Positions 39,361 to 48,499 of a stretch of 64,000 bases of DNA are shown piece by piece. The notes beneath the pieces were generated by a model. The model was given only the letters and a program-made list of their open reading frames with translations, did no database searches and was not told the DNA's origin. Origin of the DNA: Kaistia geumhonensis (GTDB lineage Bacteria > Pseudomonadota > Alphaproteobacteria > Rhizobiales > Kaistiaceae); assembly GCF_030815145.1 (NCBI RefSeq), contig NZ_JAUSWJ010000001.1:2790001-2854000 (forward strand). Reading direction: 5' to 3'. A program made the translations under genes and the position numbers. The number at the start of each line of letters is the position of its first letter. The stretch's first letter is position 1.

Positions 39361-40641
39361 TCAGCCGCCCTCCCCGTCCTCGGCATCCGCCGCGATGCGG
39401 GCCAGCACATCCTCGCTGCCCTCCGCCGCGATGCGGGCGAGCAGCGCGTCGGAGCCTGCCTCGTCGGCGCCGAGGAGATCGCGCAGTTCGGCCGGGAGGA
39501 GGCCGCGCAACTGCGCCGCCACGCCGCCGAGGCCGGTGCGGAATCCTTCGGACGGCAGCACGTCCCCGGCCATCAGCCGCGCCAGTTCGCCGAGCGCGTC
39601 GCCGGCGATGGGCGTGACGGCCGCCGGCGGGGCGATGCTGAGTTCCAGCTTCTCGACATGTGCCTGGCCGAGAGCCGCGGCCGCCTGGTCGGCTTCGGTC
39701 TTGAGCAGGTCGGCGTCGCGCCGGATGCGCCAGGCGAGCGGCGTCGCGCCGGTGATCGCGACCCGCGCGACGAGATGCGGCGTGCCCGTCGCCTCCCGCG
39801 CCTCGCGGAGCCGCCGCGAAAGCGCCGCGACCAGATCCGTCCACGAGGCGATCCCGGTTGCGTCGAGCGGCACGCGGCGGAATTCGGCGATGCCGGTCAT
39901 CCGTTCCTCGACGGTGATCGCGCCGTCGTCGCGGACCGTGACGAGGCTCACCGATTTCGCGCCGGCCTCGTTGATGTCGCGGCCCTGCGGAATGCCGGCC
40001 ATGACCACGGTCGCCGCGCCTTCGTGCACGGCGCGCTGGTGGATATGGCCGAGCGCCCAGTAGCGGAAGCCTGAGGCATCGAGGTCGGCGAGCCGGCAGG
40101 GCGCATAGACGTCGTGGCCGGGGGCGCCGTCGAGGCTCGTATGCATGAGGCCGATATTGACGGCGCCCTCGACCGGCGGGCGGAAGGAAGGGAGGAGGCT
40201 TTCCGGCGCCAGCGGCTTCTGGAAGCTGAGCCCGTGCACGACGACCGGGCGCTCGCCCCGTCCACGCTCGATCTCGATCGCCTCGGCGCGGCCACGGAAC
40301 AGCTTGACGCCCTCGGGCAGCACCAGCTCGGCGGTGATCTTCGACAGCGCGTCGTGGTTGCCGCGGATGACGAATACGCGGATTCCGGCCTCGTCGAGCC
40401 GCTTCATCTCGGTGGCGAGGAAGCGCGCCGTCTTCATTGAGGTCTGGTCGCCGTCATAGAGATCGCCGGCGACGAGCAGCGCGTCGACATGCTCCGCCAG
40501 CGCGAGGTCGACGATGGCGGTGAGCGCCCGGCGGGTGGCGTCGCCGATCAGCGCCGCGAGATCGGCGTCGCGCAGCGCCAGCGAGCGCAGAGGCGAATCG
40601 AGATGGATGTCCGCCGCATGGATGAAGCGAAAGGCTGCGAT
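39361..40641 (-). CDS. SbcD/Mre11-like DNA exonuclease (YhaO-type), unusual start codon
   Basis: The calcineurin-like nuclease motifs are all present: FIHAADIHLDSP (motif I, D11/H13), VAGDLYDGD (59-63), RGNHD (93-97), and GHIHQ (198-202). The first two motifs lie before the first ATG at 40437. Upstream of them, back to the in-frame stop, there is no ATG, GTG, TTG or CTG. The best start is ATC at 40641-40639, three bases after the possible ribosome binding site GGGAGAGGA, giving 426 residues. The alternative start at 40437 would produce a protein lacking half of the metal site. A start-codon mutation or sequence error is the other explanation. Confidence 0.8.
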   Translation of the reverse strand: MAAFRFIHAADIHLDSPLRSLALRDADLAALIGDATRRALTAIVDLALAEHVDALLVAGDLYDGDQTSMKTARFLATEMKRLDEAGIRVFVIRGNHDALSKITAELVLPEGVKLFRGRAEAIEIERGRGERPVVVHGLSFQKPLAPESLLPSFRPPVEGAVNIGLMHTSLDGAPGHDVYAPCRLADLDASGFRYWALGHIHQRAVHEGAATVVMAGIPQGRDINEAGAKSVSLVTVRDDGAITVEERMTGIAEFRRVPLDATGIASWTDLVAALSRRLREAREATGTPHLVARVAITGATPLAWRIRRDADLLKTEADQAAAALGQAHVEKLELSIAPPAAVTPIAGDALGELARLMAGDVLPSEGFRTGLGGVAAQLRGLLPAELRDLLGADEAGSDALLARIAAEGSEDVLARIAADAEDGEGG

Positions 40642-40701
40642 CGTTCCTCTCCCGGTCGAGCGCCTCTAGCTAGACGCTGGCCGGCCCGCTGCGCAAGCGG
40701 C

Positions 40702-41474
40702 TCAGCGCTTCAGCCGGTATCCGGTGCGGAAGATCCAGGAGATGACGGCGAGGCAGATCAGCATGAAGACGAAGGTCATGCCGAGGCTGATGCCGACCGG
40801 AACGTCGGAATGGCCGTAGAAGCTCCAGCGGAAGCCCGAGACGAGATAGACGACGGGGTTGAACAGCGTCACCGTGCGCCAGAAGGGCGGCAGCATGTCG
40901 ATCGAATAGAAGCTGCCGCCGAGAAAGGTCAGCGGCGTGACGATCAGCAGCGGCACGAGCTGCAGCTTCTCGAAATTGTCGGCCCAGATGCCGATGATGA
41001 ATCCGGTCAGGCTGAATGTGACGGCCGTCAGCAGCAGGAAGGCGATCATCCAGAATGGATGGTCGATCCTGAGATCGACGAACAGCGCCGCGGTGCCGAG
41101 CGTGATGAGGGCGAGCAGCGTCGATTTCGTCGCCGCCGCGCCGACATAGGCGATGACCGTTTCGAGCGGCGAGACCGGCGCGGAGAGCAGCTCGTAGATC
41201 GTGCCGACGAAGCGCGGGAAATAGATGCCGAACGAGGCGTTCGAGATGCTCTGCGTCAAGAGGCCGAGCATGATGAGCCCCGGCACGAGAAAGGCGCCGT
41301 AACTGACGCCGGCGATCTCGTTCATATGCGGGCCGATCGCCGATCCGAAGACGACGAAATAGAGCGAGGTCGAAAGGACGGGCGAGACGATGCTCTGCAG
41401 CAGCGTGCGCCGCGTGCGCGCCATCTCGAAGCCGTAGATCGCGCGGATGGCGTGGATGTTCAGCGACAATGCGC

Positions 41475-41478
<4 letters not shown>
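40702..41478 (-). CDS. ABC-2 type transporter permease
   Basis: A 258-residue membrane protein with six hydrophobic segments and the ABC-2 pattern: [22 protein letters not shown], the cytoplasmic EMARTRRT start, and [36 protein letters not shown], typical of YadH-type exporters. The start overlaps the end of the ATPase gene (ATGA). The substrate is unknown; related systems export drugs or polysaccharides. Confidence 0.9.
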
Positions 41479-42419
<941 letters not shown>

Positions 42420-42453
42420 CGGATCGCTCCTTCGCTCGCGCGGGCGACAAGCG

Positions 42454-42518
42454 AATCGCGGCGGCGCGTCAGCGCACCGTCCTATCCCAAACGGCCGTCA
42501 CAGGACACCGCCGCGATT
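42454..42518. repeat. Inverted repeat upstream of the ABC exporter
   Basis: AATCGCGGCGG (42454-42464) and CCGCCGCGATT (42508-42518) are perfect reverse complements separated by 43 bases, in the non-coding gap between the exporter start and the stop of the SIS gene. It may be an operator pair or a leader stem; no T run follows on either strand. Confidence 0.45.
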
Positions 42519-42531
42519 GGAGACGCACCGT

Positions 42532-43491
42532 TCAGGCGGAGGCGAGCATCACAACCTTGGTGAGGTGGCGCGGCTGCACCGTGTCGAGCCCCTTGGCCCC
42601 GGCGACCCGCTCGCCCAGCAGCTGCAGTGCCGGCAGGGCGGCGAGGCCGGCCAGCGCCGGCGCGACGCCGAGCGGAACCGAGACGTCGCCCGGTCCGCCG
42701 AAGCCGAGCACGAGGGCGCCCTTCGCCTGCATCTCGCCGACCAGCACCGCCTCGTCGTCGGGCCGCGCGTCGCCATAGAGCATGATCGCGACCGTGCGCT
42801 CGTCGAGCAGGCTGATCGGGCCGTGGCGATATTCGAGCGGATGAAAGGCCTGCGCATAGGTCTGGCTCATCTCGAGCAGCTTCAGCGCGCCTTCGAGCGC
42901 CACGCCATAGAGCGCGCCGCCGCCGAGATAGACGAAATGCGAGCGGCCGGCGATGAGCGCGTCGGCAGCGGTGTTCGTCGCCGCCAGCGCCGCCTCGGCC
43001 GCCGCGACCACGTCCTCGCCGACCGTGACGCCGATGATCTGCAGGCCCATCAGCAGCATGAGGCTCGCCGACGAGGTCATGACGATGCCCTCGAGCGGAT
43101 GGGTCTCGGCATGGACGACGCGGTCGGACTCCGCCGCGAGGCTCGACCCCTCGGCGCAGGTGATGCCCGTGACATGGATGCCGGCGGCGCGGCTGGCGGC
43201 CGCGGCGGCGACGGTCTCGGTCGTCTCGCCGCTGCGCGACAGCGCCACCACGGACGCCTCCTGCCAGCGCGGCCAGTAGGCGGTCGGCCGGTCGAGCCAT
43301 TCGCGGGCCGGCACGGCGATGGCGGCGATGCCGGCGCCGTTGGCCGCGGCGGCGAGCGAGAGGGCCAGATTGTAGGAGGTGCCGCAGCCGACGAAGACGG
43401 TGACCGGCGCCGCCGGCAGCCGGCCCCTCGGAACCAGCGCGGCGCGCCAGAAGGGGAACTGCTCGACGATCGTCTGTTCGGTGATGCCCAT
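42532..43491 (-). CDS. SIS-domain sugar isomerase/deaminase-like protein
   Basis: The 319-residue protein contains two SIS phosphosugar-binding domains: the first with FVGCGTSYNLALSLAAA and VVALSRSGETTETV, the second with VYLGGGALYGVALEGALKLLEMSQTYAQAFHPLEYRHGPISLL. It resembles the isomerase half of GlmS and AgaS, which act on amino-sugar phosphates. It is the last gene of the DeoR-kinase-ABC operon, 28 bases after the second permease gene, and would process the imported, phosphorylated sugar. Confidence 0.88.
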   Translation of the reverse strand: MGITEQTIVEQFPFWRAALVPRGRLPAAPVTVFVGCGTSYNLALSLAAAANGAGIAAIAVPAREWLDRPTAYWPRWQEASVVALSRSGETTETVAAAAASRAAGIHVTGITCAEGSSLAAESDRVVHAETHPLEGIVMTSSASLMLLMGLQIIGVTVGEDVVAAAEAALAATNTAADALIAGRSHFVYLGGGALYGVALEGALKLLEMSQTYAQAFHPLEYRHGPISLLDERTVAIMLYGDARPDDEAVLVGEMQAKGALVLGFGGPGDVSVPLGVAPALAGLAALPALQLLGERVAGAKGLDTVQPRHLTKVVMLASA

Positions 43492-43519
43492 GATGGTCTC
43501 TTGTCGTTGGTAAGCGGGA

Positions 43520-44377
43520 TTACTTGACGGAACCGGCCGTCAGCCCGCTCACGAGATAGCGGTTGAGGAAGATCACGATCAGGATCGGTACGATCATCGC
43601 GATGGTGCCGCCGGCGTTGATGAGCCCGTAGTCGATGAAGTTCTTGGTCGAGAACTCCGGGATCAGCACCGTGAGCGGCTTGGTCTTGTTCGGCGAAAAG
43701 ATGAGCGGGACCATGTACTGGCCCCAGGCGCCGAGGAAGGTGATGATCGAGGCGGCGACGAGGCCGGGCGCGGCAAGCGGCATCACGATGCGGAAGAGGA
43801 TCGTCAGCCGGCCTGCGCCGTCGATGCGGGCCGCTTCCTCGATCGAGAGCGGCAATTGCTGGAAGACGCTGCGCATCAGCCACAGCGCCAGCGGCAGGAA
43901 GGCGGAGAGATAGATGAGCGTGACGCCGGTATAGGTGTCGAGCAGCTTGGCGCCGATCATAATCCGGTAGAGCGGGATCAGCACCGTGTAGCCGGGGATG
44001 GCGATGGTGGCGATGACGATGAAGAAGATCACCGTGCGGCCGGGGAAAGTCAGCCGGGCGAAGGCGTAGCCGCCCAGCGTCGCCAGGAACACGGAGATGA
44101 GCGTCGCGGCGAAGGATGTAATGATCGAGTTCACCAGCGCCTTGCGGAACTGCAGCGCGACGGTCACGTCGTTGGAGGCGATGTAGCCGAAGCCGGCGAG
44201 GCGCTCGTAGTGATAGGTCGTCAGCCGCTGCGGGAAGAAGTGGATCGGCTGCGACATGAGATCGGGGGTCGGCGTCAGGCTGGTGGCGATGGCCCAGTAG
44301 ATCGGGCCGATCGACCACAGGATCAGGACGGCGAAGCCGATGCCGAGCAGGATGCGCTGGGAAAGACGCAGCTCCAT
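43520..44377 (-). CDS. Carbohydrate ABC permease, MalG/CUT1 type
   Basis: The 285-residue inner-membrane protein has about six helices and the EAA loop for ATPase docking: EEAARIDGAGRLTILFRIVMPLAAPG. It opens MELRLSQRILLGIGFAVLIL. Its start shares one base with the stop of the first permease gene (TGATG). It forms the transport channel with the neighbouring permease. No ATPase gene is present in the operon. Confidence 0.93.
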   Translation of the reverse strand: MELRLSQRILLGIGFAVLILWSIGPIYWAIATSLTPTPDLMSQPIHFFPQRLTTYHYERLAGFGYIASNDVTVALQFRKALVNSIITSFAATLISVFLATLGGYAFARLTFPGRTVIFFIVIATIAIPGYTVLIPLYRIMIGAKLLDTYTGVTLIYLSAFLPLALWLMRSVFQQLPLSIEEAARIDGAGRLTILFRIVMPLAAPGLVAASIITFLGAWGQYMVPLIFSPNKTKPLTVLIPEFSTKNFIDYGLINAGGTIAMIVPILIVIFLNRYLVSGLTAGSVK

Positions 44378-45300
44378 CAGTCCATCCTCGTGACGCGCTG
44401 GACGCGCAGGACATAGACGAGCGAGACGGCGAGCGAGGCGAACATGACCAGCACGCTGAGCGCCATGCCATAGGAGAAATGCAGGTTCTGGAACGCCTCG
44501 AGATAGACCTGCACGAGGATCGGCCGTGTTCCCCGCGAGGAGCCGGTGAGGATCCAGGCCTCGTCGAAGAAGTTGAACGCCGCCACCGTCGACTGCGTCA
44601 TGGCGATCGCCACGCCGCCACGGATGAGCGGCAGCGTGATGTTGGTGAACATCTTCCCCCGGCTGGCGCCGTCGATGCGCGCCGCCTCGTAGAGATCGGC
44701 CGGGATCGACTGCAGCGCGGCGAGGACGATCACCGCCGTCAGCGGCAGCATGCGCCAGACATGCACCAGCGACACGGCGAACAGCGCCACGGTGCGGTCG
44801 TTGAACCAGACATATTTTTCGAAATCGAGCCCGGCGGCGACGAGCAGCCCGTTGAGCAGGCCAAAGGCCGGGTTGTAGATCCACTGCCAGACGACGGCGT
44901 TGACGACGCCGGGCAAGGCCCAGGGAAGGATGACGGCCGCCAGCACGAAACGGCGCCAGCGGCCGGCCTGGTTGATGAGCAGGGCTGCGCCGATTCCTCC
45001 GGCGGTCTCGAGCGTCACGCAGATCACCACATAGATGAAGGTGTTGCGCCACGCTTCGTTGACGATCGGGTCCTTCAGGAGGTCCTGGTAGTGCTGCAGC
45101 CCGATGAAGGGCGTGCCGGCCTGCATCGGATTGACCCGGTGCAGGCTGTCCCACAGCGTCGAGGCGACGGGGAACAGCACCAGCGCGACCATCGCGATGA
45201 CGATGGGGGCGGCGAGGAGCAGCCCGAGAAAGGCATCGGCGGTGCCGTCGATGCCCTTGCGCCGGGAGCGTCGCGCCGGAAGGACGGCGCCGAGGCTCAC
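44377..45300 (-). CDS. Carbohydrate ABC permease, MalF/CUT1 type
   Basis: The 307-residue protein has six predicted helices and the EAA loop YEAARIDGASRGKMFTNITLPLIRGG. The GTG at 45300 overlaps the stop of the binding-protein gene (GTGA) and gives VSLGAVLPARRSRRKG, a basic N-terminus before the first helix; the longer open frame to 45591 is a shadow. It pairs with the MalG-type permease downstream. Confidence 0.92.
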   Translation of the reverse strand: MSLGAVLPARRSRRKGIDGTADAFLGLLLAAPIVIAMVALVLFPVASTLWDSLHRVNPMQAGTPFIGLQHYQDLLKDPIVNEAWRNTFIYVVICVTLETAGGIGAALLINQAGRWRRFVLAAVILPWALPGVVNAVVWQWIYNPAFGLLNGLLVAAGLDFEKYVWFNDRTVALFAVSLVHVWRMLPLTAVIVLAALQSIPADLYEAARIDGASRGKMFTNITLPLIRGGVAIAMTQSTVAAFNFFDEAWILTGSSRGTRPILVQVYLEAFQNLHFSYGMALSVLVMFASLAVSLVYVLRVQRVTRMD

Positions 45301-46571
45301 TGCTGCTGCGCCTTGGCGGTTTCGTCGGCGATGGACTTCACCGCGTCGGCGACGCTGATCTCGCCCTTGGCGGCCTGGTTGATCGCGTTGTTCACCGCGC
45401 TGGAGAACTGCGGATACCAGGTGGGCGTGCCCTGCTTGAACAGCGGGCCGACGGTGCCGGCCTGCTCGATCACGACGTCGCCGTCGAGGATCTTGCCCTG
45501 CTTGTTCAGCTCCTCGAAGGCCGAGGTGCGCGTGGCGAGGAGGCCCTGCTCGGCGGCGAGCTTGATCTGCTCGTCCTTGCTGGTCATCCACTTCACGAAG
45601 GCGAGCGCAGCTTCCTTCTTCTCCGAAGCGGCCGGAATGCCGAGCGCCTCGGGCAGGCCGTAGCTGACGGTCTTGCCGCTCGCAGTCGGCACGAGGCCGA
45701 GCGTCGTGTTGCCGGCGATCTTGGACTTGGTCTTGTCCTCGAAGGCGCCGACCCAGCCCGGACCGACGCCGAGGTCGAAGGTGACCTTGCCGTCCATGAA
45801 CATCTGGTGGACGTCGGAGTCCTTGAGACCCGTCGAGGCGGGGTCGATCAGGCCGGCCTTCAGCATGTCGACATAGAACTGCAACGCCTTGTAGCCGCCG
45901 GAATCGGGGCTCGTGAACAGCGGCTTCCAGTCCTTGTCGAACAGATCGCCGCCGAAGGCGAAGGTCATCAGGTACCAGAGCGTCGAGGTGCCTTCCGTCG
46001 GCGAGAGCGGCACGCCGAGCGGATATTCGGCGATGCCCTTCTCCTTGATCAGCTTGGCGTCGGCGACGAGCTCGTCGATCGTCGTCGGCATCTTGGTGAT
46101 GCCGGCCTTGGCGAGGTGGTCCTTGTTGGCGATCAGGATGCGGAAGTCGTTGGCATAGGGAACGCCGAGCAGCTTACCGTCGACCGTGAAGATCGAGGCG
46201 GTCGGCATGTCCTTGATCGTCTCGGCGTCGACGAGGGGCGTCAGGTCCTCGTACCAGCCGGCGGCGCCGAACTGGCCGGTCCACGACCAGTCGAATTCCG
46301 TGACGTCGGCCGGCGGCGTGCCGGCGATCAGGCCGGTGATGAGCTTGGGACGGATGTCGTCCCACGAGAGCATCTGGAGATCGACCTTGATGCCGGTCTC
46401 CTTCTCGAAGTCCGAGGCGATGTTGGGCGACTGGCCGGAGGGCAGCAGCACGGTGATGCTCTGCCCGGCGAGGGGCTTGGCGTCATCGGCGAGGGCAGGC
46501 ACGGCAAGGGAAGGCATGGCGAGGGCGAGCGCCGCAAGGGCGACGGTCGTTCGAAGCAGCTTGTTCATCAC
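45297..46571 (-). CDS. Extracellular sugar-binding protein (family 1)
   Basis: The 424-residue periplasmic protein has a signal peptide (hydrophobic 8-24, cleavage near PALA at 25-28) and the ABC solute-binding family 1 layout: FEKETGIKVDLQMLSWDDI, GVPYANDFRILIANKDHL and GGDLFDKDWKPLFTSP. It delivers the sugar to the two following permeases. The ATG overlaps the kinase stop (ATGA). The ligand is not determined; kinase and SIS neighbours suggest an amino sugar. Confidence 0.92.
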   Translation of the reverse strand: MMNKLLRTTVALAALALAMPSLAVPALADDAKPLAGQSITVLLPSGQSPNIASDFEKETGIKVDLQMLSWDDIRPKLITGLIAGTPPADVTEFDWSWTGQFGAAGWYEDLTPLVDAETIKDMPTASIFTVDGKLLGVPYANDFRILIANKDHLAKAGITKMPTTIDELVADAKLIKEKGIAEYPLGVPLSPTEGTSTLWYLMTFAFGGDLFDKDWKPLFTSPDSGGYKALQFYVDMLKAGLIDPASTGLKDSDVHQMFMDGKVTFDLGVGPGWVGAFEDKTKSKIAGNTTLGLVPTASGKTVSYGLPEALGIPAASEKKEAALAFVKWMTSKDEQIKLAAEQGLLATRTSAFEELNKQGKILDGDVVIEQAGTVGPLFKQGTPTWYPQFSSAVNNAINQAAKGEISVADAVKSIADETAKAQQQ

Positions 46572-47584
46572 TGATCATCCCGTCTTGGTGAAGGTGTGCG
46601 GCCGTTCCTCGCGTGGATCGCATTGTTTTCGATCGAGGCGGCCAGCCGTCCGATCCATGCTTCGTCCACGGGCCAGTCGAGGTCTCGAGCGGCGCCGTAG
46701 AGGGCGCCGCCGATGGGAGGGAGCCTTGGCGGCACCGGCTCCGAGCCGATGCGGGCCGCGGTCCGCTCGCGGAGCAGGCGGCTGGCGAAGGTGCCGCCGG
46801 CCGTGCTCCAGGGAAGGGCGGGATCGCCGATCCGCCGCCGCGCCGCCGCGACATGGGCGGCGAGATGCTCGGCGGCGGCGTCGATGATGGAGAGCGCCGT
46901 CGGCTCGCCGCTCGCGGCGAGCGTGTCGACGAGGCGGGCGAGGGCGGCGATCTCGGAGCGGGCATGCTCGACCGAGGCGCGCCAGGCGATGAGCCCGTCC
47001 TGCGGCGAGGCCGGGTCGAGGCCGAGATGGGCAAGGAAGGCGGCAAGGAAGTCGGGCGCGTCGATGCGGCCGTCCATGGCGCGGCTGGCGCGGGCGATCG
47101 CCTCGATTCCGATCCAGTGCGCGCTGCCCTCGTCGCCGATCGCCTCGCCGAAGCCGCCGACGCGCAGCGAATGGCCGGCGGCGTCGCGCGCCCAGGCCAT
47201 GGAGCCGGTGCCGGAGAGGATCAGCACGCCCGGTCCCCCCGCGAAGGCGCCGATATGCGCGGCCTCGACATCGTTGACGACGCGCTGCGGCTTCCGGCCG
47301 AAGAAGGCGGCGATGGCCGCCTCCTGCTCGGCGGAGAGCGGCGGCAGTTCGCCATAGGCCGGAAGGCCCGCGACGACGGCGCCGATATCGGAGAGGCGGG
47401 CGGCATAGGGCGCCAGCATGCCGTCGAGCGCGGCGCGCCAGTCGGGTCGGTCCATCGGGTTGATGCCGGAGCCGCCGCTGGTGGCGACGATGGTACCCTC
47501 GCGATCGGCCAGCGCGATCAGCGTCTTGGAACCGCCGCCATCGATGCCGAGGACCAGCGGGCCGCGTTGATGGGAACCGCTCAT
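46568..47584 (-). CDS. BadF/BadG/BcrA/BcrD-type kinase, N-acetylglucosamine kinase-like
   Basis: The 338-residue ASKHA-fold kinase has the phosphate-1 motif GIDGGGSKT (13-21), NDVEAAHIGAFAGGPGVLILSGTGSMAWA (phosphate 2 and surrounding), RVGGFGEAIGDEGSAHWIG, and a late adenosine motif. It matches the eukaryotic/bacterial GlcNAc kinase group. It probably phosphorylates the imported sugar. Its start overlaps the DeoR stop (ATGA) and its stop overlaps the binding-protein start. Confidence 0.88.
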   Translation of the reverse strand: MSGSHQRGPLVLGIDGGGSKTLIALADREGTIVATSGGSGINPMDRPDWRAALDGMLAPYAARLSDIGAVVAGLPAYGELPPLSAEQEAAIAAFFGRKPQRVVNDVEAAHIGAFAGGPGVLILSGTGSMAWARDAAGHSLRVGGFGEAIGDEGSAHWIGIEAIARASRAMDGRIDAPDFLAAFLAHLGLDPASPQDGLIAWRASVEHARSEIAALARLVDTLAASGEPTALSIIDAAAEHLAAHVAAARRRIGDPALPWSTAGGTFASRLLRERTAARIGSEPVPPRLPPIGGALYGAARDLDWPVDEAWIGRLAASIENNAIHARNGRTPSPRRDDQ

Positions 47585-48381
47585 GCCGCGTCCCCCGCCG
47601 GCTCGGCGATGATCGCCTCGACGCCGAGTTCGGAGAGACGCCGCTGCCACTCCTCGGGGAGGCCGCTGTCGGTGACGACGCGGCCGGCGCTCGCCAGCGG
47701 CGCCACCTTCCAGGTCGAGAGCGTGCCGTATTTCGTGGAATCGGCCACGACATAGCGCTCGGCGGCGCGGGTCAGCATATGGGCGTTGAGCGAGGCCTCG
47801 GCGGCGTCGATGCTGTAGATCGCGGCGTCCGGGCCGATGGCGCTGGCGCCGAGGAAGAGCTGGTCGAGCCAGATGCCGTCCAGCATCGCTTCGGCGAGCG
47901 GGCCGACCAGCGAGGCGTTCTCGCTGCGGAGCTGGCCGCCGAGCATCACGACCTGCAGCTTCGGAACGTCGATGAGTTCCTGCGCGACGGCGAGCCCGTT
48001 GGTGAAGACGCGCAGCGGCAGCGGGTTGACCTTGAGCAGCCGCGCCAGCTGCAGCACCGTCGTGCCGGCATCGAGGAACACGCTGCCATGCGGCTTCAGC
48101 GCCGCGTAGCAGGCGGCCGCGAGCGCGCGCTTGGCGCCGAGATTCTGCTTGGCCCGCTGCTGGAAGGCGACCTCCACGCTGGAGCCTTCGGCGATCCGGG
48201 CGCCGCCATGGACGCGGTCGATCGCGCCTTCGTCCTCGAGCACCTGGAGATCGCGGCGGATGGTGGCGAGCGAGGCGCCGACCGCGTCGGCGATCGCCTG
48301 GATCGTCGAGGGCCCGTTCGCGTAGAGATGGCTGCGGATCGCGTCGAGCCGCCCCACCTTCATGCCGCCGCCATGCGCCAT
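47581..48381 (-). CDS. DeoR-family transcriptional regulator
   Basis: The 266-residue regulator has the HTH RLDAIRSHLYANGPSTIQAIADAVGASLATIRRDLQVLEDEG, the hallmark DRVHGGARIAEG and a C-terminal phosphosugar-sensing domain (SVFLDAGTTVLQLARLL, ADSTKYG). It is the first gene of the amino-sugar operon and most likely represses it until a phosphorylated sugar accumulates. A second ATG six codons in (48363) is also possible. Confidence 0.9.
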   Translation of the reverse strand: MAHGGGMKVGRLDAIRSHLYANGPSTIQAIADAVGASLATIRRDLQVLEDEGAIDRVHGGARIAEGSSVEVAFQQRAKQNLGAKRALAAACYAALKPHGSVFLDAGTTVLQLARLLKVNPLPLRVFTNGLAVAQELIDVPKLQVVMLGGQLRSENASLVGPLAEAMLDGIWLDQLFLGASAIGPDAAIYSIDAAEASLNAHMLTRAAERYVVADSTKYGTLSTWKVAPLASAGRVVTDSGLPEEWQRRLSELGVEAIIAEPAGDAA

Positions 48382-48499
48382 TCGTCACGCCGCGCTTGTT
48401 GAGGAGTTGTCCCGGCAAAGCGCCGGAACCGCTCAATCAATCCATAGCGGATGATCGCAGTCAATCAGCTTTCTGATCGAAATTGACGCAATGATGACG
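48382..48499 (-). promoter_or_regulatory. Promoter/operator region of the DeoR-kinase-ABC-SIS operon
   Basis: The only non-coding stretch ahead of the six coupled genes. The minus strand carries TTGACT (complement of 48459-48464), a -35-like element, and the palindrome TTTCGATCAGAAA (48470-48482 on the plus strand as TTTCTGATCGAAA), with the TTTC-N5-GAAA form seen in several DeoR-family operators. Confidence 0.35.
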
